Shown in pieces: positions 53,419-62,205 of a DNA stretch of 64,000 nucleotides. Each line of letters opens with the position of its first letter. The stretch's first letter is position 1. The stretch comes from JAHEZL01 sp046074525 (GTDB lineage: Bacteria; Bacteroidota; Bacteroidia; Flavobacteriales_C; GCA-002722245), in contig JBJTOK010000021.1 in the NCBI GenBank assembly GCA_046074525.1, positions 94,013-158,012 of the forward strand, read 5' to 3'. The position numbers and the translations under genes were made by a program. The notes beneath the pieces are model-generated. The model made no database searches and was not told where the DNA came from. It saw only the letters and a program-made list of their open reading frames with translations.

Positions 53419-54164
53419 TTTGTAAACTGGTAACCGTATTTTTTGAAAATGTTTTTTGCTTTTGTTGAATAAAGATAATTGTAAAAAGCTTCCGCATCGG
53501 TTTTATTTCCGATGGCATGTTTTAAAAGAACAGCGCCTTGTTCAATGGGTTTGTAAGCTTTTTTATCGATATCAATCCAGCGGCCTTTGCCTTGCATTTC
53601 CGGACTCATCACGACAGATTTTGCGGTAAATCCGACATCCGCAGTTTTTGAAGTGATATACTGATTCACTTGCGAAATACTTTCGCCATAAACGATTTTC
53701 TTTTCTACTTTTTCATAGAGTTTGTAATAATTCATTACGTCTACAGCTGCTACACCGTAAGGAGCCAGCTTGGGATTGGCGATGGCAATAGATTTCACAT
53801 TGGTTGATAGCAGCGTGTTCATAAGGAGTCCGTCTTCAATCACAGCCGACCATAATACCAAACTTCCGTAAGCATAAGTTTTAGGTGCTGCCAGCGTAAG
53901 ATTTCCTTTGTGCAACTGATTCGGAAAATCCATATCGGCCGATATGAATATGTCGAAAGGCGCGCCCTCCTTGATTTGTGCGGTGAGTTTCCCTGATGAG
54001 CCAACGATGAGTTCTATCTGTTTTCCCGTTTCTTTTTCGTATTGTGTTTCAAGGGCTTTCAAAGCGTATTGTGCATTGGCAGCAACGGCTATAGTTATTT
54101 TATCTTCTGGTAAAAAGGCCGTTCCAAGCAGAAAGAGTAAGAAGAGAGGGTAGATTCTTTTCAT
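53415..54164 (-). CDS. modA: Molybdate-binding periplasmic protein
   Basis: The 249-residue protein has a signal peptide (LFLLFLLGTAFLPE). It has KITIAVAANAQYALKALETQYEKETG, VGSSGKLTAQIKEGAPFDIFISAD and the C-terminal DAEAFYNYLYSTKAKNIFKKYGY, all typical of ModA. It captures molybdate in the periplasm for ModBC. It is first in modA-molbindin-modB-modC, and two abutting dyads precede it. Confidence 0.93.
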   Translation of the reverse strand: MKRIYPLFLLFLLGTAFLPEDKITIAVAANAQYALKALETQYEKETGKQIELIVGSSGKLTAQIKEGAPFDIFISADMDFPNQLHKGNLTLAAPKTYAYGSLVLWSAVIEDGLLMNTLLSTNVKSIAIANPKLAPYGVAAVDVMNYYKLYEKVEKKIVYGESISQVNQYITSKTADVGFTAKSVVMSPEMQGKGRWIDIDKKAYKPIEQGAVLLKHAIGNKTDAEAFYNYLYSTKAKNIFKKYGYQFTK

Positions 54165-54205
54165 TGTGCTTTAAAATGAATCATGGATACATAGTACAGG
54201 AGATT

Positions 54206-54239
54206 TTCTGTAAAAATACAGAATTTAGACATATCTAAA
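54206..54239. promoter_or_regulatory. Two adjoining dyads upstream of modA
   Basis: TTCTGTA-AAAA-TACAGAA (54206-54223) directly abuts TTTAGA-CATA-TCTAAA (54224-54239). Both are perfect inverted repeats 42-75 bases before the modA start. They are candidate operators for a molybdate-responsive repressor; no modE gene is in the window. Confidence 0.45.
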
Positions 54240-54340
54240 AAATAAATTAGTTAAAACTTGAATTATTATTTTCATAAGTATAAATTTTTGGTGTACACGG
54301 GGGTGTATTAACCAAATTAACAACTGTAAAAGCAACTTTT

Positions 54341-55153
54341 ATGAAGCGCAAAGGATTCCTGATTGACATGGATGGTGTCATCTACAAAGGAAAAGAACCC
54401 ATTCCGGGAGCTATTCAATTCATCCACAAACTCAAAAAAGAAAACATTCCTTTTTTATTTCTCACCAACAACAGTCAGAAAACCGCTCGCGATGTTTGTT
54501 TTAAGCTCAATCGTTTGGGTTTTGAAGTGGAGGTGAAAGATATTTTTACTTGCGGACTTGCTACGGCGCGGTATCTCGCGGGCGCCAAACCAAACGGGAG
54601 CGCTTATGTTATTGGTGAGGGCGGATTGCTCACTGAATTGTACCAACATGGTTATTCTATAGTTGATGATCATCCCGATTATGTGGTAATAGGAGAAGGG
54701 CGCACTATCATGCTGGAGAGTGTGGATAAAGCGGTGAATATGGTGATGAATGGCGCTAAATTAATTGCCACGAATTTGGATCCCAACTGTCCGGTGGATG
54801 GTGGGAAATACCGTGCAGGTTGCGGTGCTTTTGTAGCGATGATAGAATTTGCCACAGGAAAAAAAGCATTTAGTGTTGGTAAACCGAGTCCGATTATGAT
54901 GCGCATGGCGCGCAAAACTCTAGGCTTAACCACTGATGAAACCATTATGATAGGCGATACGATGGAAACCGATATTTTGGGTGCGGGGACGATGGGTTTT
55001 ACTACCATACTCACTTTGTCGGGCGTTACCAAAAAGGAAAGTCTGAACGACTACGGCTATTCTCCCGATTACATTATCAATTCCATTAAAGATTTAATGA
55101 ATGAGGAATTCTTTGCGCAGGTAATGGACAGGAATAAATTGCTGGTGGCTTAA
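54341..55153 (+). CDS. HAD-IIA phosphatase (NagD-like)
   Basis: This 270-residue HAD hydrolase has motif I DMDGVIYKG (nucleophile and acid aspartates), motif II FLTNNS, motif III lysine in GKPSP and motif IV GDTMETDI. The cap domain after motif II is of the IIA type, as in NagD/PNPase proteins that dephosphorylate nucleotides, glycolate phosphate or pyridoxal phosphate. The substrate is unknown. It is a single gene, divergent from modA, and its end overlaps that of crcB by four bases. Confidence 0.9.
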   Translation: MKRKGFLIDMDGVIYKGKEPIPGAIQFIHKLKKENIPFLFLTNNSQKTARDVCFKLNRLGFEVEVKDIFTCGLATARYLAGAKPNGSAYVIGEGGLLTELYQHGYSIVDDHPDYVVIGEGRTIMLESVDKAVNMVMNGAKLIATNLDPNCPVDGGKYRAGCGAFVAMIEFATGKKAFSVGKPSPIMMRMARKTLGLTTDETIMIGDTMETDILGAGTMGFTTILTLSGVTKKESLNDYGYSPDYIINSIKDLMNEEFFAQVMDRNKLLVA

Positions 55154-55518
55154 ATCTTTGCCAGCAGGAGTCCGCCAAAAACTGCTGCCAATCCAAGAGC
55201 AACACTTGCGAGAGTATATCCTGCAAATGCGAGATAATTTCCTTCCTGCAGCAGTTTTATATTTTCGTAGGCAAAGGCCGAAAAGGTGGTGAATCCGCCG
55301 CAAAATCCTGTGAGCAGAAACAATTGCCACTGCCCCGAAAACCAGTTGTGGCGCTCCGAGAGTCCGAAAAGGAGTCCGACAACTAAGCAACCAATGATGT
55401 TTACCATCAGGGTTCCAAGTGGAAAAGAAGAAAATTTGCTGAAATAAGAGGAGACAAGGTAACGGAGAATACTTCCGATGAAACCTCCTGCGCCGATCAA
55501 TAATAAAATCCTACTCAT
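55150..55518 (-). CDS. crcB: Fluoride channel CrcB/Fluc
   Basis: This 122-residue protein has four membrane helices. It has GAGGFIGSILRYLVS, FPLGTLMVNIIGCLVVGLLFG with the conserved asparagine, and GFCGGFTTFSAFAYE, which contains the phenylalanines lining the fluoride path. Two such chains form the double-barrelled channel that lets fluoride leave the cell. It is a single gene preceded by a clear fluoride riboswitch. Confidence 0.96.
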   Translation of the reverse strand: MSRILLLIGAGGFIGSILRYLVSSYFSKFSSFPLGTLMVNIIGCLVVGLLFGLSERHNWFSGQWQLFLLTGFCGGFTTFSAFAYENIKLLQEGNYLAFAGYTLASVALGLAAVFGGLLLAKI

Positions 55519-55540
55519 AATGTATCAAATTATAGTTTGA

Positions 55541-55592
55541 GCAGGAGTTATCAGCTTTTTAGGGCGGTTCCAGGCGAACCCCATCGCCTTTT
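55541..55592 (-). ncRNA. Fluoride riboswitch (crcB motif)
   Basis: On the minus strand the leader reads GGCGATGGGG, TTCGCC, then AACCGCCC and CTGATAACTCCTGC, matching the crcB-motif aptamer block by block. GGCG pairs with CGCC, and GGGGTT pairs with AACTCC (one G.U) as the long-range stem that closes on fluoride binding. The aptamer ends 22 bases before the crcB ATG. No U-tract terminator follows. A small TCAAA/TTTGA hairpin (55525-55540) lies between aptamer and start codon, so control is probably at translation. Confidence 0.93.
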
Positions 55593-55600
55593 TGTTTCGC

Positions 55601-55608
55601 CAAATATA
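55601..55608 (-). promoter_or_regulatory. -7 element of crcB
   Basis: TATATTTG matches TAnnTTTG and ends just upstream of the riboswitch 5' end, with TTTT at the -33 spacing of 19 bases. Transcription would therefore begin directly before the aptamer. Confidence 0.6.
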
Positions 55609-55722
55609 GGATTTATAACTTCAGGGGAAAAGTTTTGTGCCGAATTTTTGTTTGTAATGCAGTTGTTTCACTGAAGCAAAAGTTCATCGATGGGAAGTTT
55701 AAGCTGTAGAGGAGAATGTCGA

Positions 55723-56985
55723 TTAATTTTTAATGAATTTGATATTCTGTCCGCTGTTGATGCAGATGAAATACATTCCCACCGGTAATGCTGAAATATC
55801 TATCGTTTGCTGCTGAGAAAGTAGGTGCTGTATCATTTGCCCCTGAAGATTAAAAATCTGTACATGATCTTGCGCCGCTAAACCATCGATGAACAATTCG
55901 TTTGTTGCAGGATTAGGGAATACATTGACTACTCTGTCATAATTTATATCATGGGAGGAAGTCAGCAGGGGACAATTGGAAGCAGGCACCGTAAGAAAAT
56001 TCAGCAATGTTGCCATTTGTGGTTTATCCACGGAACTGCTGGGTTGTACCGATAGCGAATAATCGCCCCACCAGGCTCCGCCAGCCCAGTAGGTGCCGTT
56101 TACGCAATTGTCTTTAAGGTAAGTGAGCATATTGCTAAGCACCACGTTCCATCGGCTGTCATTGTTGGGGATGCCGTATTCACCTACAAAGCCTCTGAGC
56201 TTATTGGCATTTAACCAATCAACGAATGGTTTTGCGCGATCAACGCCAATATTAGGATAAGCACCTTCAGCATCGTAAGATTCATCATACAATCCGGAAG
56301 CATCATCATCGAAATAAATGTGGGCCTGGAAAACAAGATTGTTGGATATATCCGTAAGGTTTTTAAGATTATTGCTGTACTGCATCCAGCGTACAGCCGA
56401 ACTCCAGCTGTCGCCGCTTACGATAATTGTTGTTGTGGTATCGGTACTTCTTATGCCGTTGATAATTTCCTGCGCAATGGAGAACCATGAGGTAGAACCC
56501 ATATCGTGGGGTTCGTTCATGATATCGTAACCGAAAATATTCGTTTTTGTTTTCAGCGCTTCTGCGAGTCGGGTCCAGCAGTCTTTAATATTCGCAACGC
56601 TCACACTTGCTGAGCCAATGAGTTTTTCGCTGCCGTTGATATTCCTTCTGCAGTAATTGTGCAGATCGGGAATGATTTGCATGCCTTTGCTTTGTGCATA
56701 GTCGATGACCGCAGTAAGTCGGCTAAGTTCAGCCGCATTAAGCGCAGCATTCATGGTAGGCTGTATCCTTTCCCATTTTATTGGAAGGCGGATCAGTTTT
56801 AATCCTTTGGTACTATAATAATTAATAACTGAATTGGAAGGGTAGATGTAATCTGTTCCATATGTTCCGGGGAAAGTGGATCCGAATTCGGCCCCGGCTA
56901 GATTCACTCCATAGTAAAGAGCAGTTTGTGCGTATGTATTTATTGAAATGAGGAAGAGTGAAAAAGCGATGAATAATTTTTTCAT
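55723..56985 (-). CDS. Secreted GH5-family glycanase with T9SS sorting domain
   Basis: The product has 420 residues from the ATG at 56985, giving a signal peptide ending TYAQ; an in-frame start at 57057 would bury it. The (beta/alpha)8 glycosidase has the GH5 acid/base glutamate E158 in YDIMNEPH, the nucleophile E269 in FVGEYG, H222 in FQAHIYF, and IRLPIKWERIQP near the start. GH5 members cut beta-glucans, mannans or similar. The last 80 residues are a type A sorting domain (VFPNPATNELFIDG, IFNLQGQMI, ALPVGMYFI, KFIKN), so it goes to the cell surface through the T9SS. Confidence 0.93.
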   Translation of the reverse strand: MKKLFIAFSLFLISINTYAQTALYYGVNLAGAEFGSTFPGTYGTDYIYPSNSVINYYSTKGLKLIRLPIKWERIQPTMNAALNAAELSRLTAVIDYAQSKGMQIIPDLHNYCRRNINGSEKLIGSASVSVANIKDCWTRLAEALKTKTNIFGYDIMNEPHDMGSTSWFSIAQEIINGIRSTDTTTTIIVSGDSWSSAVRWMQYSNNLKNLTDISNNLVFQAHIYFDDDASGLYDESYDAEGAYPNIGVDRAKPFVDWLNANKLRGFVGEYGIPNNDSRWNVVLSNMLTYLKDNCVNGTYWAGGAWWGDYSLSVQPSSSVDKPQMATLLNFLTVPASNCPLLTSSHDINYDRVVNVFPNPATNELFIDGLAAQDHVQIFNLQGQMIQHLLSQQQTIDISALPVGMYFICINSGQNIKFIKN

Positions 56986-57218
56986 GATACACGTTTTAGC
57001 TTGTTGGTTTAGGGGTGACCTGTTACAAGTATACTTCGCTGTTGGGTGTGTTTGCAAGCCTGTCTGTGTTATTGTTGGCTTTACATTTTACGGTGAAAAA
57101 TATAAAGTAAAAATTTTTATTGTAATTTACTGAAAAACAAATGGTTGTTTTGATTTGTCAGTTATGGTGAAATCGGTAGTCAGTTATTTGTCAGAGGGTG
57201 GATCTTGACCTTTTTGCT
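56986..57218. other. Intergenic region with short direct repeats
   Basis: This 233-base gap lies between the TonB receptor end and the GH5 start. ATTTGTCAG occurs at 57153-57161 and 57186-57194, and TCAGTTAT at 57158-57165 and 57180-57187, so the repeats interlock. TATACTTG (one base from TAnnTTTG) on the minus strand about 35 bases before the GH5 ATG is a weak promoter candidate. No coding potential is seen. Confidence 0.4.
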
Positions 57219-59639
57219 CTAAATTTTGACCTGTACTGTAGCATAAAAACTTCTTCCGTCAGAAGGAATAATTCCTGGTCCGGGGTAGCCATCAGCCCTT
57301 CTGGTAAAGTAGAGATTGTTGCTTAAGTTGTTGATTCCCCCCGAAAAAGTGAAGCGCTTATAAATGTACTCCATTGAAAAATCCATCACATAGTAAGCCG
57401 GTATCACACCGTTTACTGCATTGGAAGTATAGCGTGAATTGGTAGCATCGGTAAACTGCTCTCCGGTATAGGCATATTGATAAGTAGCTTTCAGATTTTT
57501 TCTTTTAAAGGTGATTCCTGTTTTTACAAAGATGGAAGGAACCAATTCTACTTTTTTATTTTCGAAAGCAGATTGTTCGCTGTTGATGTAACGGGCATCC
57601 AGCCAGGCAACATTGGTGAAAACCGACAAGCCGGATTTGTTTTGTTTTCCTTTGATCATTTTCAGGATATCCAGTTCTAAAAAGGATTCTATTCCATAAT
57701 TTCTAGAATCAGAAATATTGGTGCGGTAGCGGTAGATGTTAAAAAGAGCACTGTCGACCAGCAACAGCGAGCCTATCCTGTCGTTGTAGCTGATGAAAAA
57801 CAGACTCACATCATAGTTGAATATCTGTTTCATATTCCCGCGAATACCGACGTCAGCACTGTATCCACTTTCATCTTTCAGGTTGGGATCAACTTTTAAA
57901 TTCACGTTAACGATGCGCATATCGTTGAAATTGATAGCGCGGTAATTCTGGGAGATATTGCCGTAGAGTTCTGCCTTTTCCGATTTCTTATAACTCATTC
58001 CAATTCCCGCCAGGAGAAAAGAGCGAAAATTAGTGCGGTTGTCTTGCGATTTTTGAGAGAAGATGACATTGCCGGCAAAATCTTTAAATTCTTCTTTGTA
58101 AAATCCACTCGCTGCAGTGTTAATATATTCATAACGCAATCCCGGAGTAATGCTGAATTTCGGAGTCACGTAAAAGATGTTTTCAGAAAATACGGCGATG
58201 TTTTCGCTTGGGAAATCGAAGTCGGAATCTTCAACATCTTTGGGATTCAAATAATAAAAATCGGGACCGTAACCGGTATTTCCATCTCCCTGAAGGCGTT
58301 TTGTATGTCCGCGGTAATATCTTCCACCGACTAAAAACACTGCATTTTTTTTCGCGATGCTGTATTTGTGAATCAATCGGATTTCACTGCCGAAATTCCT
58401 GTATTTATCCTGAAGAAAATCTCTTTCTTCCAATGGATCGGCGCGGTTGATAGAACCCAGGAAACCCAGGGCGTCGCGTTCGGCCATCAGCCCGAAGTTG
58501 CGGATGTTGAATATTGTTCTGTCGTTGATTTTGTAATTCAGCACCAGCGCTGCCAGATTCCAGTTCACTTTAAACCAATTGCGGTTGCGTATGGATTGTC
58601 GCGGATTTTGCGCAAACATCTGATCAGTGAGTCCACCTGCTTGCTGAGCCAAATAGTGCATGAAGGTGTATTCAAGTGAAATCGCCAAGCGCGGATTTGG
58701 TTGATAAGTAACAATGCTGAAAGCAGTATGCGAATCGAAACCGGAATTGGCTCTCCACCCGTCACCACGTTTGTATTGATGTGCTACATAGTAATTCCAT
58801 TTTTTTACGGTTCCGCCTATGCTGTTGAAAGTATTGTAAAAGCCGAAAGAACCAACTGTTTGACGGGAAAGTAATTCTACTCTTTTGTTTTCGGCACCTC
58901 TCTTCAATTTAAAATTGACCATCCCGCCGAATTGTGTTCCGTACTGAAGGGAAGCAGCGCCCCTTACAATTTCAATCCTATCAATGGCTTCGGCAGGCGG
59001 AGTGTAATAGCTTTCAGGATAGCCCAGTGCATCGGCGCTGATGTCATAGCCATTCTGGCGGGTGTTGAAGTTGGAAGTGCGGTGCGGACTCAAGCCTCTT
59101 CCGCCGATGCCCAGCTGAATACCTGCGCCATCACTTTCCCAGATATTTAGCCCAGGGATTTTTGCGTAAATCTGGCGACTGTTGTTGGTGGCGAGGTTAC
59201 CCGAAACATCATCCATTTTTATGATCTCCGTTTTCTTTCCCGCATAAATTGCTGTTCCCTGCACATCATTCAGGCGGCCGATTCCAAAGGAATTGTCGTC
59301 CTTCACATTAACAATAATTTCCCTGGTTGCAGTGCTGTCCATAAAGAAATTAAGCTGCAGGTTAAAACTGTCTATTTTTACTTTTTGCGAAATACTCTTG
59401 TATCCAATGTGAGAGAGGGATAAGGTATAGCTTCCCGGTTTTACATCCTTGATCAAATATTCACCGTCTTTATTACTAACAGAATAATGTCCGGGATTCA
59501 GAAAAATCTTGGCATTGGCGACAGGTGTTTGAGCACCCGAAGTGCTTATTTTTCCGCTAACAGAAAAGCTTTGTGCATTTGTGTTTAAAGACAATACGAG
59601 TGCAATGCAGAAGCAATAATATTTTAGCACTTGTTTCAT
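57219..59639 (-). CDS. TonB-dependent outer-membrane receptor (FecA-like)
   Basis: The 806-residue protein has a signal peptide (ending NTNAQ) and a carboxypeptidase-regulatory-like domain (residues about 25-100, FSVSGKISTSGAQTPVANAKIFLN). A plug domain follows (RQIYAKIPGLNIWESDGAGIQLGIGGRG, EIVRGAASLQYGTQFGGMVNF), then a barrel of about 22 strands (SLEYTF.., YELYGNISQNYR). The layout fits FecA-type Fe(III)-dicitrate or other chelate receptors, but the ligand is not certain. It is last in the DUF4856-imelysin-HTTM operon and starts at a TAATG junction, so it is translationally coupled to the HTTM gene. Confidence 0.9.
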   Translation of the reverse strand: MKQVLKYYCFCIALVLSLNTNAQSFSVSGKISTSGAQTPVANAKIFLNPGHYSVSNKDGEYLIKDVKPGSYTLSLSHIGYKSISQKVKIDSFNLQLNFFMDSTATREIIVNVKDDNSFGIGRLNDVQGTAIYAGKKTEIIKMDDVSGNLATNNSRQIYAKIPGLNIWESDGAGIQLGIGGRGLSPHRTSNFNTRQNGYDISADALGYPESYYTPPAEAIDRIEIVRGAASLQYGTQFGGMVNFKLKRGAENKRVELLSRQTVGSFGFYNTFNSIGGTVKKWNYYVAHQYKRGDGWRANSGFDSHTAFSIVTYQPNPRLAISLEYTFMHYLAQQAGGLTDQMFAQNPRQSIRNRNWFKVNWNLAALVLNYKINDRTIFNIRNFGLMAERDALGFLGSINRADPLEERDFLQDKYRNFGSEIRLIHKYSIAKKNAVFLVGGRYYRGHTKRLQGDGNTGYGPDFYYLNPKDVEDSDFDFPSENIAVFSENIFYVTPKFSITPGLRYEYINTAASGFYKEEFKDFAGNVIFSQKSQDNRTNFRSFLLAGIGMSYKKSEKAELYGNISQNYRAINFNDMRIVNVNLKVDPNLKDESGYSADVGIRGNMKQIFNYDVSLFFISYNDRIGSLLLVDSALFNIYRYRTNISDSRNYGIESFLELDILKMIKGKQNKSGLSVFTNVAWLDARYINSEQSAFENKKVELVPSIFVKTGITFKRKNLKATYQYAYTGEQFTDATNSRYTSNAVNGVIPAYYVMDFSMEYIYKRFTFSGGINNLSNNLYFTRRADGYPGPGIIPSDGRSFYATVQVKI

Positions 59640-61006
59640 TACTCTTTAAAAGGCAAAATCCATTTTTTAGGCAGGAAGTTTTCCTGTTCTCCGGCAAGAT
59701 TCACTCGACTATCCAAAAACGGTCGGCTCCCGCTGCCGTTCAATGTTACATGACTTTCCACTCTTACCTGTGGATTTTGCAATCCTTTGCGCTCATATTC
59801 CTTCTTCAGGAAATGGGCGTATTGCAAAATCATATCGGGTTGCGTGGCCATCATTTTTTCCTGGTTCTTGGTCAGATATTCATCATTCATTACTTCACAT
59901 TCGCGACCGGTTTTGGCATCCTTCACATAGAAAAATGCGGTGCCGGCTTTTTCCATCAGCATTACTCTCCATGAAAAACGAAAACCCTGCTCAGTCCAGA
60001 ATAATTTTCCGGGATAGAATACAAATCTCCATGGCAATGCTATCTGCACGATGAAAAAGAGCGCAATCATACACAAAACAAGCTTTGTGCGGAAAGAATA
60101 TTGTAGTGAGGATGATGGAATTTCTTGTGGGGAATTGCGATTGAAAAGTTGTATGCGGGAAAGGGTAGCAATGATCTTTTTGTGGAAGTCTTCAGAGAAA
60201 AATATGAGTGTACTCAAAATCATCACGTAAGGGAACATGCCTATGGGGAAGAGGATTTTGGTCAGGACGTGAAAGGCAATTACAAAAGCATAGGCAGCGA
60301 GACGAGTCCTTTTATTCAGCAGGAAAAAAACGATGAAGAGGTCATAAACAGCACCAAACCAGCTGAAGAAATAGGCTATCCATTCTTCTTCCAGGAATCC
60401 GCCTATCAAGGGCATGTCGGCATGGGCTGGCAGCCATATTTTTAGTGGCATTGCTCTGAACAGCCAATCGTAGTTAAGCTTTGCAATACCTGCATAGATA
60501 TACACGATGGCCAGTTGTAGTTTTAGCACCGAGATCATCCAGCGCGGAATTCGGCTCAACTGCAGCGATGATTTTCGGCGCACATCCAGCGAAAAATAAC
60601 TCGCCGCCGGAAGGAAAATCATGATGAAGGATACTATACTTACAAAATAATAGTGGTTGAGATAATTGGCTTTATCAATCAGTTCCACATAAGTAAATGT
60701 TAGGAAAGCAGTGAGGATTGCGATTCTGTAAAAATAGCCCAGCGCTACACAAAGATAACTGAGAGCCATGATGGCAAAAACGATGTACATGCCCTGGCCA
60801 CCCAATGGTTTGATCCATTCAAAGCCGTAGTAGGGAAAATAAAATGTAGGCTTGATGTACAAATCGTACACCCATCCATTCCACATAAAGCGCAGCACGG
60901 CAAGCAACATTACTGTGCCGAAAATTACGCGGAACATCGCCAGTGGGGCGATGTGTACCGATTCTGAATATCTAGATTTCCAATATGTAGCGCTCAGTAC
61001 CTGCAT
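59639..61006 (-). CDS. HTTM-domain membrane protein related to vitamin K-dependent gamma-carboxylase
   Basis: This 455-residue protein has several membrane helices in the first 320 residues and a soluble beta-rich C-terminal part. Two residues needed in human gamma-carboxylase seem preserved: H118 in DKANYLNHYY (compare DKxSWNNHSYLY) and K176 in GIAKLNYDW (compare GVKKLDADW, where the lysine is the deprotonating base). The W and L around them also match. This is by-eye alignment. Bacterial relatives may carboxylate or oxidise unknown substrates. It overlaps both neighbours by one base (TAATG), placing it firmly in the imelysin/TonB operon. Confidence 0.85.
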   Translation of the reverse strand: MQVLSATYWKSRYSESVHIAPLAMFRVIFGTVMLLAVLRFMWNGWVYDLYIKPTFYFPYYGFEWIKPLGGQGMYIVFAIMALSYLCVALGYFYRIAILTAFLTFTYVELIDKANYLNHYYFVSIVSFIMIFLPAASYFSLDVRRKSSLQLSRIPRWMISVLKLQLAIVYIYAGIAKLNYDWLFRAMPLKIWLPAHADMPLIGGFLEEEWIAYFFSWFGAVYDLFIVFFLLNKRTRLAAYAFVIAFHVLTKILFPIGMFPYVMILSTLIFFSEDFHKKIIATLSRIQLFNRNSPQEIPSSSLQYSFRTKLVLCMIALFFIVQIALPWRFVFYPGKLFWTEQGFRFSWRVMLMEKAGTAFFYVKDAKTGRECEVMNDEYLTKNQEKMMATQPDMILQYAHFLKKEYERKGLQNPQVRVESHVTLNGSGSRPFLDSRVNLAGEQENFLPKKWILPFKE

Positions 61007-62133
61007 TAATCCCCATCATTGTCCTGGTAAGTAATTAAAATGCCAAGTGCCGATGGCATATCGGTTTTGAAGAGTACTACTTGCTTTTGCAGTTCAATGT
61101 ATGCGGCATCGGCAACCGATGCATTGGAAATAACAGTTTCCGACAAAGGGTCGGGAACCAGTTGCAATTTGCTGATGGCAGCGGTGAGCTGGGTTTTGAT
61201 GGCATCGGAAAGTAAACCTCCGTTATAAGAAGATTTTAATGTAGCCAGATAATCGTCGAGTCCCAGTCCGTCAACGCCTTGTTTGCTTTTGCCCAGGTAA
61301 ACATTCTCAATGCCTTTGATGTGCTTCACCAGCAAACTCGAAGAGATTTGTGAATAATAAGCCTCCACTTTTTCGGGAAGGACAGTACCGAGTGATTTCT
61401 TGCCGAGGGGAATACCAAGTTTATAATTTTTGAGCATTTCGAAATCATAGTTCAATTGATTCACCAGGAGTCCTAAGGAACTTCCAACATCAGTTCCTGT
61501 GCTGCTGATAAAGGTGGCAATGTAATTTCCTCCGCTGGCACTCCAACCGGTATTGACTGCGTGTGTTTTGGTTTTTAAATCGCTGATCAGCGCAGTGAGA
61601 TAATCTTTTCTTTTGGCAGTGTTGGCACCACTGGTGAATTTAGCAAGCGTAGAATCATTGTTGTTTAATTTGCCATACAATAGAAAATCCAAGGCAGGAA
61701 ATCCTTTGGCATCTAAATCGGCAACAGTAGAGAAATCAAAATTGGCAGCCGCAATTTTTGTATTTATTTCGGCGCTGTCGCATGGGAAAGTATTGCAATT
61801 GGCGCGGAATAACTGAGTTTCGGCCGGACCGAATTCAAACACAGAAACGTACTGAAAATCTTCGTAGGCTTTTTTAAAAGCCTTTTGAAGATTGCTCAGG
61901 GTAGTTAAGGAGGGATTGGCTATGAAAAGATTGTTGTAAAACTCTACACTGTCCACCGACACTTTTAAATCGGCGTAGGCTGGAATAATAATGTTTTCTC
62001 CAATGTTCTTGAGCATCGCTGCTTTGTCGAACTTGACTTCATCACCACCATTCGGTTTGTCGTTGCATTGCACCAACGTAAGGGCTATCAAACCAAGGCA
62101 CAAAACCGATATTATATTGCTTCTTTTCACCAT
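61006..62133 (-). CDS. Imelysin-like lipoprotein (peptidase M75 family)
   Basis: The 375-residue product has a lipoprotein signal (LTLVQC, Cys23). The NIIIPAY start of the fold lies at residues 48-54, and helices with LFRANCNTFPCDSAE follow. The usual GxHxxE metal motif reads GFPALD (144-149) here, so histidine is replaced by proline and glutamate by aspartate, and classical M75 metal binding is probably lost. Imelysins are iron-regulated periplasmic or outer-membrane proteins thought to help iron uptake. The stop overlaps the HTTM start. Confidence 0.85.
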   Translation of the reverse strand: MVKRSNIISVLCLGLIALTLVQCNDKPNGGDEVKFDKAAMLKNIGENIIIPAYADLKVSVDSVEFYNNLFIANPSLTTLSNLQKAFKKAYEDFQYVSVFEFGPAETQLFRANCNTFPCDSAEINTKIAAANFDFSTVADLDAKGFPALDFLLYGKLNNNDSTLAKFTSGANTAKRKDYLTALISDLKTKTHAVNTGWSASGGNYIATFISSTGTDVGSSLGLLVNQLNYDFEMLKNYKLGIPLGKKSLGTVLPEKVEAYYSQISSSLLVKHIKGIENVYLGKSKQGVDGLGLDDYLATLKSSYNGGLLSDAIKTQLTAAISKLQLVPDPLSETVISNASVADAAYIELQKQVVLFKTDMPSALGILITYQDNDGD

Positions 62134-62148
62134 TGTGTTTATACTATA

Positions 62149-62180
62149 AAATACGGCCGACCCGGAGGTCTGCCGTATTT
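62149..62180 (-). terminator. Hairpin inside the operon, between DUF4856 and imelysin genes
   Basis: AAATACGGC-C-GACC (62149-62162) pairs with GGTC-T-GCCGTATTT (62167-62180), giving 13 paired bases with one mismatch and a 4-base loop. On the transcribed strand it is followed by TATTTTATAG, a poor U-tract. It may act as a partial terminator or an mRNA-processing or stability hairpin that sets DUF4856 levels above the downstream genes. Confidence 0.7.
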
Positions 62181-62205
62181 AATTAAAATTTGATCACTTA
62201 TTCAA

